Positions 37,117-45,850 of a stretch of 64,000 nucleotides of DNA are shown here, piece by piece (position 1 is the first letter of the stretch; each line of letters starts with the position of its first letter). The stretch is taken from assembly GCF_028858725.1 (NCBI RefSeq), contig NC_084763.1:4712001-4776000 (forward strand), written 5' to 3'. This stretch comes from Colius striatus (Eukaryota > Chordata > Aves > Coliiformes > Coliidae). The position numbers were made by a program, and so were the translations under genes. Below the pieces are notes generated by a model. It was given only the letters and a program-made list of their open reading frames with translations. It did not search any database and was not told the DNA's origin.

Positions 37117-37567
37117 TGTCCTGGTTTGAGCCAGGATAGAGTTAATTCCCGTGAGGAACCAGGAAAGGGCACAGCCTGAACAGCTGACCCAGGCTGGCCA
37201 GCAGGTATTGGATGCCATCCTAGCCGTCATGCCCAGGGTACAGGTGGGGGCTGGCCGGAATAAGCTCTTGCCCCGGATTAAGCTCTTCCCGGCGCGGCGC
37301 GGGCTCTGGGTCGCCGGTCGGGAACGGTCGCTTACGTCGGGTCCCGGGTGGTGAGCAACAGTATCACTCACCAGTTTTCTTTGTAATATTCCCTTGTCTT
37401 TGTTATAGTTGTTACTGTTCAATTTCCCCAGTAAACTGTTCTTATTTCAACTTAGGCGGGCTCTTTTTTTCCCTCCCTCTCCGATCGCCTCCGCATTCCG
37501 TCGGGAGGGGGAGGGGGAGGAGTCGCGGTTTTCTTCCCCTTTGCTCCGGCTGGGCAAAACCACGACA
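37117..37567 (+). mobile_element. solo LTR of an avian endogenous retrovirus
   Basis: A 451-bp element starting tgtcctggtttgagccagga and ending aaaaccacgaca, that is TG...CA termini, flanked by 5-bp ATCCT duplications. A GC-rich promoter-like middle (37260-37350) is followed by a T-rich part with an AGTAAA-type signal near 37430. No gag, pol or env lies beside it, so this is a recombination-derived solo LTR. A 5-bp duplication suits ERVL- or ERVK-like families; the family is inferred. Confidence 0.88.
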
Positions 37568-37572
37568 ATCCT
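37568..37572 (+). repeat. 5-bp target-site duplication, right copy (ATCCT)
   Basis: It matches the left copy at 37112-37116 exactly and marks the insertion site of the LTR. Confidence 0.85.
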
Positions 37573-38208
37573 GTGGCAATATTATCAATATAAACTTATC
37601 AAGTTGCTATTTGATTGGAACTTGGAAAAAAGATTGGCAGCAAAGAAGTAAAACTGAATCAAACTGTGTTGGGAATTAGGTGATGGATCAAGTATTTTGT
37701 TAGTTATGTGTTTGCATTGGACACAGGACATTGGCATTTTCTATTGACTAAACGTTCTCTTCATGAAAACCAAAACAAAACTACAAAACCAAAACAAATG
37801 AGCTTTTACCAGGGTGATGTTTTACCATGTAAATGTCATAACTTGGGCAGTTATTAGTAGGCTTCTAGAGCTTCTTCCTCATAGTTCTCAGTATATCTTT
37901 GGGGGATTTGTTTTTAGTATGTTTAAATGTTGGAAAGGTTCCAAAGCATCATTACATCAGTATTTTTAAAAGGAGTAAGTGGTTTTCATAGTCATTGTTG
38001 ATATTTCATATTCAGTTACAGATTAAAATCAAGTTGTAAGCAAACAAAGTACTTGCTAGTGAGGGACAAATGGATTTCCCCCCTTCTTTCATTCAGCAAA
38101 GGTGTGTTAGAGAAGCTGTGTTTTATTCAGCTATTCTATAAATTGGCATGAAGTTTACATTAAATTAAAATCAAATCCATGTAAAATGCATTTGTCTTTA
38201 TATTGAAT

Positions 38209-38424
38209 CCTTTAGGTTGTAAAAGACCTTAAAGATCAAAGAGTCCAACTGTTAACCCAGCACTGTCACATCCACCATGTCCTTAAGAGCCATGTCCTTA
38301 AGAGCCACATGTCCATGTCTTCTAAATACTCCCAGGGATGATGACTCTGTCACTTCCCCAGGCAGCCTGGTCCAGGCCTTGACAACCCTTTTGGTGATGA
38401 AATGTTTCCTAACAGCCAATCTCA
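38209..38424 (-). repeat. old CR1 fragment, reverse
   Basis: The sequence ttaaagatcaaagagtccaa, aatactcccagggatgatga and ccaggcagcctggtccaggc is a diverged reverse-oriented CR1. A 15-bp unit is tandemly doubled inside it (38276-38290 and 38291-38305). Confidence 0.82.
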
Positions 38425-38817
38425 GTCATCTCTGTTTGTTTTCTCCTCTGTGTATTTGTCATCCACATGGAGTTTATAGTTGAGATTCTGTATTACAGGG
38501 ATCCTGTTACATGGGATAAGCCTCTTCGTAGATCAGATTTAAAAGGGTACAGAGCACTTCTCACTTTAGGCATTGCAAGCATAAACCTCCTGCAGTAAAC
38601 TAGCTTAAGGGGGGGTCTTGCAGTGTCATTGTTGGGGTGTTCTTGGTGATTGTCCACTTGTCCAGCAATGTTGGCTGCACTGAAACTGTAGCCAGATTGC
38701 ACATTTCCTTCTAAAAAATCGGGGAATAAAAGTTAAATCATGTTAGAAAAGCCATCCTAGAAAATACCCTTTAGTCATACAGCAGGCAGTAACATTTACT
38801 CACAATGATCTGACAGC

Positions 38818-38831
38818 TGTGTGTGTGTGTT
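38818..38831 (+). repeat. short (TG) run in a 3' splice site
   Basis: About seven TG units end 11 nt before the exon starting at 38843, in the order (TG)n, short pyrimidine tract, AG. Confidence 0.9.
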
Positions 38832-38842
38832 CCTTTCGACAG

Positions 38843-39036
38843 AGCCTCCCATGGACCATTCTGATTTAGTTGCAGAGTTACTGAAAGAGTTATCAAACCA
38901 TAATGAGAGAGTTGAAGAGAGAAAGGCCGCCCTGTACGAGCTCATGAAGTTAACTCAGGAGGAGTCTTTCGGTGTTTGGGATGAGCACTTCAAAACAATA
39001 CTACTGCTGCTGCTTGAAACACTTGGAGATAAAGAG
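38843..39036 (+). CDS. CLASP2: CLASP2 exon: MDHSDLVAELLKELSNHNERV
   Basis: A 194-nt exon, phase 1 in and phase 0 out, between ttcctttcgacag and gtaaat. It encodes EPPMDHSDLVAELLKELSNH, NERVEERKAALYELMKLTQE and ESFGVWDEHFKTILLLLLET. It opens the C-terminal helical domain, which binds CLIP-170, CENP-E, GCC185 and LL5-beta in mammalian CLASPs (family knowledge). The length is not a multiple of three, so skipping would truncate the protein. Confidence 0.98.
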
Positions 39037-39850
39037 GTAAATTGAGATTAATCCAGTTTAAAATGCCAACACCACACATGGTTTACTTTCAGTGGCTTTG
39101 AGATTTGTATGGCTTGTAGGGAGAGCACAAAATCCAGCTGGCCTTGGAAAAGAGACAAACTGTGCAAAGAGAAAATCGGGTCTGAATGCCCCGATGGTGA
39201 AAAGGGCATCAGTAGAACTCAACCTCCTTAGGTGTTCTTATTTCTTGATACCTACATGATAGCTTAAATACAACATATTTCACTGGGATTCAGAGCTTGT
39301 CTGTTAACAGCCTCTGCTGGAATCTAGAATACCAAAACATCTCGTGTGGCAAAGCGCTTAAAAATATATTCCTAAAATGCAGTAATGCTCCTGGTGAAGA
39401 AACAGCCTTCTGTGTCATCATTCTATACAAGGAATGTGACTTTGATATTACAGAGGTTCAAAAAGACACTAATGCTTGGTTTTATAGTGTAAAAAAAAGA
39501 ACCCCACCATGTCTTGGCCTGGTGTGATGCTGAGGGTTTTATCAGGACTTGTGGAGAGTAAAATCTCTTTGCAACTGAACTTCTGGGTAGCACAGATAAC
39601 TCACTTAGGTTAGCAGCTTGGTGATGATGTGCCACCTGAATTACCTGCAGGAGGAGAGATGGAGAAGAGTGAGAAATTGAAGTGTTATTTTCTAGCTTTG
39701 TTTGTCAACAGTAGGTTCAAACTACAAGTATGTGTAGTGTATGATCTGATAGCTTTCCATTATCAGAGACTCTTTATGCTGCTGAACAAATCCTAATCAT
39801 CTTTCTGTTTCAAGGTATGTAACTCATTTCTTTTAATGTTAAATCTTTAG
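39037..39850 (+). other. CLASP2: CLASP2 intron
   Basis: 814-bp intron. I see nothing in it. Confidence 0.85.
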
Positions 39851-39979
39851 CATGCAATTAGAGCTTTGGCTTTGAAAGTCCTAAGAGAAATTCTAAGAAA
39901 CCAGCCATCAAGGTTTAAGAACTACGCAGAGCTCACAATCATGAAGACGTTAGAAGCGCATAAGGATCCTCATAAGGAG
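39851..39979 (+). CDS. CLASP2: CLASP2 exon: IRALALKVLREILRNQPSRF
   Basis: A 129-nt exon, phase 0 in and out, acceptor tgttaaatctttag and an unusual donor, gttggt. It encodes HAIRALALKVLREILRNQPS, RFKNYAELTIMKTLEAHKDP and HKE, HEAT-like helices of the C-terminal domain. Confidence 0.97.
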
Positions 39980-41188
39980 GTTGGTAATCAGTTATCCTGT
40001 TCCTTTCAAGTTACGACAAACTATTACATAATGAAACAGCTGTCCAAACAAATACTGTCTGAGAAATTCATCAGATCTTACTGAGGAAGTGACTTGTTTA
40101 ATAAAGGAGCATTCAGCTGTTACTAGTTAACATGGACGTGCAAGAAAAAATGAGCTGCAGTTTTACAAGCTCTCAAATGCTTGATACCAGCCCCAACAAC
40201 AGTTGCTCTGGGTACTGTCCAAGAGGACGTGGTAACCAGTGATGTGTCAGAGCTCAAGGAGTAACTGAAGGGAGGGTTTTTATTCCTTATGTGGCATCTT
40301 CAGCCAGATACACGTCCTGGAGCTCTGCAACAAGCTTTTGCATTTCATTAAGGTTCATGAATGAGAACCGAGGCTGAAGGACAGGGAATTGTCAGCCCTT
40401 CCCATCTTTAGCCATTTCTGTACCATTCAGGGGCATGGCTTTGAACGTTGTTAGGGGAGAACACACAGGCACAGATCAGAGGGAAGAGTTGCTTATGACC
40501 CTGAAGAGTGAGGGGCTTCAGAAGTAGAAGGGTAACTGTCATCTTGCTCAGAGGTAGCTGCGATGCACACAGACACAGTGAAGGGATAACGCACGTAAAT
40601 ACAAGAAACACAAATGCAGTAAGCACCCCAGTATGAAACAGTTCACATCAGTGTCACTGATGCTACAGGAGGAATCCAAGTTTGTTGTTATTAAATGAGT
40701 ACATCTTCTCCCAGCCTGCCCCATGCAAGAGCACATAATCTATATGGAACTTACTGTGGAGCTGTGGGTTTTGAAGTTACACTGCAGTTCCTCCCATACT
40801 GATCACTTCTGTCTCTCATCTGACACTTGTTTCTCTTTTCCTGCACCCTTTTGTTTCATACACTGTATTTATTACAGCATCTTGTTCCTATCTCTCCTCC
40901 TCCATTACTGTGCTTTATCTCTCTGTTAGTTTTGTGTATATGAGAGAGAGAGAGAAAAGGAGACAAGGGTGGAGAGAAGCCGTTAGAGAGGTTTTTGTAC
41001 ATCATTATACATCACTGATGGACAACTGATGGGATCTTGTAAACAGATTTACAGACAGCTCTTCATTCCAATACCTCTGCAATATTATAGAGCTCTCAGT
41101 AGGAAATGGTTATGCTCAAGGCCATTGCTGCTGGGTAGAAGTCTCTTATAAACCATTTTTCCATGACTTTCACTTATTCTTTCACTAG
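39980..41188 (+). other. CLASP2: CLASP2 intron
   Basis: 1.2-kb intron with a short (GA) run near 40939-40955. I see nothing else in it. Confidence 0.83.
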
Positions 41189-41395
41189 GTGGTGAGATCT
41201 GCTGAAGAAGCTGCTTCCATGCTGGCTACTTCCATTAGCCCAGATCAGTGCATCAAAGTTCTTTGTCCAATTATCCAAACTGCAGATTACCCCATTAATC
41301 TGGCTGCAATCAAAATGCAGACTAAAGTCATAGAAAGAGTATCTAAAGAAACCCTTACTCAGCTCTTACCAGAGATTGTGCCGGGTCTAATACAG
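41189..41395 (+). CDS. CLASP2: CLASP2 exon: VVRSAEEAASMLATSISPDQC
   Basis: A 207-nt exon, phase 0 in and out, donor gtaagg. It encodes VVRSAEEAASMLATSISPDQ, CIKVLCPIIQTADYPINLAA, IKMQTKVIERVSKETLTQLL and PEIVPGLIQ, the middle of the C-terminal partner-binding domain. Confidence 0.98.
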
Positions 41396-42304
41396 GTAAG
41401 GAGAGAAGAAAGGAAGAAGGAGAAAACAAACTGTATATAAAAATTGCCAAGAGTTTTAAAGAGTAATATCACGTGGCTTTCATGAAGGGTTGTAGTTAAG
41501 CTTGGTAGATACTTGCTTGTAGTTATAAGGGAGTTCCTTGTTGTTTGTATCTTTCTCCAATTTGTATATCTGCTGGAAGGCAGAGGCAGGCAAGGGGTCT
41601 GCTGAGAAAAGGATGTGAGACACAGCCATGCCTGGGGTACTAACAAAAAGACAAAAGGAAAGTCACTAAGGAACAAGAGGGGTGTTAACAAAACAATTAA
41701 CTACTAAGGGAACTCTTCTTTCAGAGCAAAGAAGCTCTAAGTTGAGTGGTCTTCTGCTTTAAGTAAATACCCGTATAATCTGGAACAATTTCTGTTATGT
41801 ACTCCCCTACTGCATGACAGCCTCTCTGTTATCAGTGTAACTTAGGAACAGGATTGTGTGAGACTTAATTTCAGTCTGGGAAGCATAAGAAAAAACTAAA
41901 CTACTTTACTGTTGAGGTGAGGGAGCCCTGGCACAGGCTGCCCGGGGAGGCTGGGGAGGCTCCTTCCCTCAAGGTTTCCAGGCCCGCATGGACACGTTCC
42001 TGTGTGACCTGATCTAGGTGACCCTGCTTCTGCAGGGGGGTTGGACTGGATGATCTCTAAAGGTCCCTTCCAACCCCTACCATTCTGTGATTAATCAATG
42101 TTGATTAATGTGCTGCCTGCTTTTGGTATGTTTGGGTTTTTATATTTGCACATTTGGGGCTTTGTTGGAATGCTTCACTGGGCTCCACTAGCATTAATTT
42201 ACTGTAGACTTCAACTTATTTATTATAGTGAATAAGTAAATAGCTTTCTGAGCCTTTTAATCATTAACTGATAAGGTATCAATGTTAATTTTATTGCTTT
42301 CTAG
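41396..42304 (+). other. CLASP2: CLASP2 intron
   Basis: 909-bp intron with one CR1 3' end (41877-42092). Confidence 0.86.
41877..42092 (+). repeat. CR1 LINE 3' fragment
   Basis: The sequence gagggagccctggcacaggc, ggacacgttcctgtgtgacc, tgcttctgcaggggggttgg and ccttccaacccctaccattc ends in attctgtgattaat, a well-preserved CR1 terminus. Confidence 0.95.
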
Positions 42305-42421
42305 GGTTATGATAATTCAGAGAGCAGTGTTCGGAAGGCGTGCGTTTTCTGCCTGGTAGCCATTCATGCAGTAATTGGTGATGAACTGAACCCCCATCTC
42401 AGTCAACTCACTGGCAGTAAA
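42305..42421 (+). CDS. CLASP2: CLASP2 exon: GYDNSESSVRKACVFCLVAIH
   Basis: A 117-nt exon, phase 0 in and out, between tattgctttctag and gtaagt. It encodes GYDNSESSVRKACVFCLVAI, then HAVIGDELNPHLSQLTGSK, helices close to the C-terminus. Confidence 0.98.
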
Positions 42422-43488
42422 GTAAGTAAAAGATACCATTTTAAGAAACCTTGGTTCATAATTGTATGTATGCCTTTGCTTTCTGGTTGACATTGCTGGA
42501 CAGTTTCATAACATTATATGCTTGAACGAGGGTATCTCGGCTACTGAAACCCTCTGAGGATTAATGTAGTTTGGTCATCAAACATTCAAAGCTGGAAATC
42601 CATACATCTTCATTTGTGCAAGTGTATGAACTGTAGCATTAAGATAAATACTGAATTATATTTCAGAACTGTAGCATTAAGTACTAAATTATGTTTCAGA
42701 CAGCTCTTGAATGGGTTTAGTTACGGGTTGTGTCTCCAGCAGGAGTGATAATGGCTGTAACTCAGCTTGGCTTTTCCCATCAGGTTTTCTTGACTTTTTC
42801 TTCATGCAAGTTCTGATCAGAAAGCAATAAGTGTAATATGTGGATGTTACCTACAGCAGTTTTAATTATTCTCCCTCTTTGTTATTTTGAATTCATGAAT
42901 CCTTACAGTAACTCCAATTTGTAACAGTAGTAGTAGCCAGCCTGTGATCCAGCACGTTTATTTACTGACATCTCCTACATGAAGCTTTTTGCATGCAAGC
43001 AGGTGCATGTTAATTGTGTATCTCTGTTCTTGTGAATCAAACAGGACAATTAGTTTTGTGTATCTTCAAGCAGTTAAATATTCTCTGGCAGTGATAGTGT
43101 TGAAAGTGATTCTGGATGCTATTGGAAGCTTCACTAAACATCAGCAACTCTTAACTAGAGGTTTAAAGCCTCAACATTAACTGAAAAGGAAGAAAACTCC
43201 AACCTGCTTAATTTAGCACATTGTAATTTGAGGAAAACATTTAATCTGTGTTAATCTAACTACCTTAGATCATTCTTTACATCCTTAAAGAACTTTGAGC
43301 AGTGTCTTTGTGACAAATGTTGCTGTGTTTGATGTTTTCATTGGAAAGTATATTACTGTGTAAGCATGGTTTTGCTTTGGGGGGGGGGAGGAAAGAAAAT
43401 GATTTTGTGTCTTGTTAGTTGTACCATTCCTGTAGTCTCTACAGTTTGCAAACACTAAACAATGTGACTTTCTGACTTCAATTTGCAG
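42422..43488 (+). other. CLASP2: CLASP2 intron
   Basis: 1.07-kb last intron with a G10 run at about 43380. I see nothing else in it. Confidence 0.84.
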
Positions 43489-43575
43489 ATGAAATTATTG
43501 AACCTTTACATCAAACGTGCACAAACAGGCTCTGGACCAGGGGATACCACAGCAGATATGTCTGGACAAAGCTAA
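43489..43575 (+). CDS. CLASP2: CLASP2 last coding exon and stop
   Basis: Acceptor ttcaatttgcag, then MKLLNLYIKRAQTGSGPGDT, TADMSGQS and TAA (43573-43575). This C-terminus matches the CLASP2 tail (Gly-rich, ending in SGQS) and not CLASP1, which ends in a Ser-rich tail, as I recall. Confidence 0.98.
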   Translation: MKLLNLYIKRAQTGSGPGDTTADMSGQS

Positions 43576-45734
43576 GGAAGCTGACAAGGGTTAACCAGGT
43601 CTCCTAAAGCAAGGGCAAGGCCCACTTCAGTGAAAGGAAAACTCTTACATACAACTTTTGGAACTTTTGGGGTTTTTTTTTTCCCCCCTTCTGTTGGGGT
43701 TTGGTTTATTTTTTGGCTTTTTTTTTTGTTCCTTTAACCAATGGCTGTCCTCAGCCTGCATGTGACTGTTGCAATAGAATTATTCCAAATCCAAGGAAAA
43801 ACAGTATTAACAGCAGTTGATCAAAGCAGAATAAATCCTCAAACCAATCTAATCCATCAGTTATGCTGTTTGCAATCCTCTGTGTCTCCCCATTAACTTT
43901 TGCCAGTGTTATCGTATTACAAAGGTTTCTTTTGAAATGCTAATGACAAAACTATGCTTTCAGCTTCAGAAGTTTAAAATATACATTCTGTTGCTTTTGT
44001 TCAGCTGCAGGTAACATTACTTTTTTTACTGCTCTTTCATTTGAGTATCATGTCCTTCGCTAGCAACAAGAAGTGATGTGAAACAAGGTTGAACTAGTCT
44101 GAACTGCAGTGAGGCTCGTTCACTGTGTTGGTGGTTCGTCTTATCTACAGCTTGTTTGGGATATTCTGGAGATTGAGAAATAAGCCTATAAAAAACAAAA
44201 AAAAAGCTGGATGGATCCAGTTCTGTAAAAGTGATATTGTTCATTGGTTGTATGTTTGTTGCATAAATAAGAATTTAGTGTGTGCAGCAGAGGGCTGGTA
44301 CAACCAGTCCCTCTCCGTGTGGAAGACGGCCCTTTCAGGGTAGCGTTGCTGACCCCGGTGATAGTGTGGCAGTCTGCTTTTGAGCAGCAGAGTTAATGGT
44401 CACTTGATGGACGTGAACCATCCTTGTCACCTTTCGTTCTTCAAGCAGGATGCTTCAGAATGGAGTGCTCTGCCCAAGCATGCTCAGTATGTATTTATCT
44501 TTATCACTAGAATGTTTCCTCTCAACCTAATTGCTGGAACAAGTAGTCTCGTATCGTAACTTACATGGGATTTTGACAGTGGTGCAGAAAACCTATTTAT
44601 TCCTTACCTTCCTAAAAGCACCAAGATTTTCTGCATTGAATTTAAGTGGGGGAGGGGGGAGGGGGAATAGTCACAGATGCTATGGAACTCACCACCTTTT
44701 AATTTTGGAAAAGAATATATATATTTTGGATGAGTTGGGAAAGCTGCACCAAACGATTTGCATGGTTGTCTTGATCAGCATCCTCAAGACCCAGCTGGGT
44801 TAAGGTGTGGAAATGTTTCCAGGCTTTGTTATTCCTTTTTTTTTTAAAGAAAAGAGAAGAGTTAGTTTATTGTGAATAATGGTTCTTTGTATTTATGAAC
44901 TTGATAATGGAAAGAGAGCAAAGATAAGTAAATGTGTCCCTAAATGTCTTTTTTTCTCTGTTTTTTTTTCTCCTTCCTTTTTTTGGCTGGGTTGTTGGTT
45001 TTTTTTTTTGGTCTTTGGTATAAGCAGCAAGCCAGTTAGCTGAGGGCTGGGATGAAGCAGTGCCCTTCCCAGGAATGATGGAACTTTTGTTTTTTTCCTT
45101 TTGACTGTGATGCTGTCTAGTTGTTGGGAGTGTATCCTGATAAGAGAGGAGATAGCGATGCCAAGGATGATGATCTATGCTAGGCTACAATTCTCTCTAC
45201 CTCTTCAGGGTGACTTAATTTTTGACTGAGCTGCTGCATATAGCACCTGGTAGAAGAACCATCTACAGAAAATCTTTGTTTTGTTTTATTTTTTGTCCCA
45301 AATTATCACATAATGTGTATTGAGAACTCTTCTTCCTTCAGCCAAATATCGTAAGAAACTACTTACCCACTTTACTTGCCAGGAACCCTGAAAAGCAAAA
45401 CTGATTCCAAATTAAGTCAGATGCTTGCAGTTGTTGGAAAGGTTGTTTGTCACTTGAGCTTGAAGTGAATGCAGTAGAAGGAGCTTAAGATGTGGTTGTA
45501 AGGGAAGCAGTGCCCTTAAAGAGATTTATTTGGAAGAGAAGTTGTAGAAATATATATGTAAAGACTTAAACCCAAGACTATGGTAACTCCTCACTAGCCC
45601 TTTCTAGCAGCTACATCAAGAAAATAGTATGTCCTCTTTGTTTCCTTTGTTACATGTAACATCCCTGTTGTTTTCTACTGTTCAATTACATTGTGTATTT
45701 ATAGTTCTATGCTTACCATTGTGCATATACTGGC

Positions 45735-45740
45735 AATAAA
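45735..45740 (+). terminator. CLASP2: CLASP2 poly(A) signal AATAAA (proximal of final pair)
   Basis: AATAAA in tggcaataaaatgtacat, followed about 45-60 nt later by a T/GT-rich stretch (ctggttttctgtttgatttg). It is the best candidate for the main 3' end. Confidence 0.75.
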
Positions 45741-45822
45741 ATGTACATAACATTACTGAAAGAATTAGCAATGTATACATTCTGGTTTTCTGTTTGATTT
45801 GATCACATGCTATAAGAAAAAT

Positions 45823-45828
45823 AATAAA
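45823..45828 (+). terminator. CLASP2: CLASP2 poly(A) signal AATAAA (distal)
   Basis: A second AATAAA 88 nt downstream, followed by tgtgattgatacaacattgg and an A-run. Confidence 0.6.
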
Positions 45829-45850
45829 TGTGATTGATACAACATTGGTT

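Larger units (their letters stand above)
36176..38842 (+). other. CLASP2: CLASP2 intron, repeat-rich
   Basis: 2.7-kb intron that is largely transposon: a CR1 with reverse-transcriptase remnant (36282-37085), a solo LTR (37117-37567) and an old reverse CR1 (38209-38424). A (TG) run stands just before the next acceptor. Confidence 0.88.
1..45850 (+). other. CLASP2: CLASP2 gene, 3' portion (linker to 3' UTR)
   Basis: The gene body runs in from upstream of the window. CLASP2 is a microtubule plus-end tracking protein that suppresses catastrophe and promotes rescue. It works at the cell cortex, Golgi and kinetochores, with EB1, CLIP-170 and LL5-beta as partners. The exons listed separately join with consistent phases into about 878 codons from residue IRTKLSTPS to the C-terminus TADMSGQS. 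CLASP2 is chosen over CLASP1 because of DVEEAVADAL, GSIPTYMRQTEDV, FDYDTENMNSEDIY, ALYELMKLTQEESF and the Gly/Thr-rich C-terminal tail, as recalled for the two human paralogues. N-terminal TOG1 and TOG2 exons are not in the window. All assigned exons have GT-AG introns and no frame break, so the gene looks intact. Confidence 0.96.
43576..45850 (+). other. CLASP2: CLASP2 3' UTR
   Basis: About 2.2 kb after the stop, with long T-runs (43672-43730, 44830-44845, 44940-45010) and a G/A-rich patch at 44647-44667, ending at two close AATAAA signals. An early AATAAA at 43830-43835 could give a short UTR. The boundary is inferred from these signals. Confidence 0.78.
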
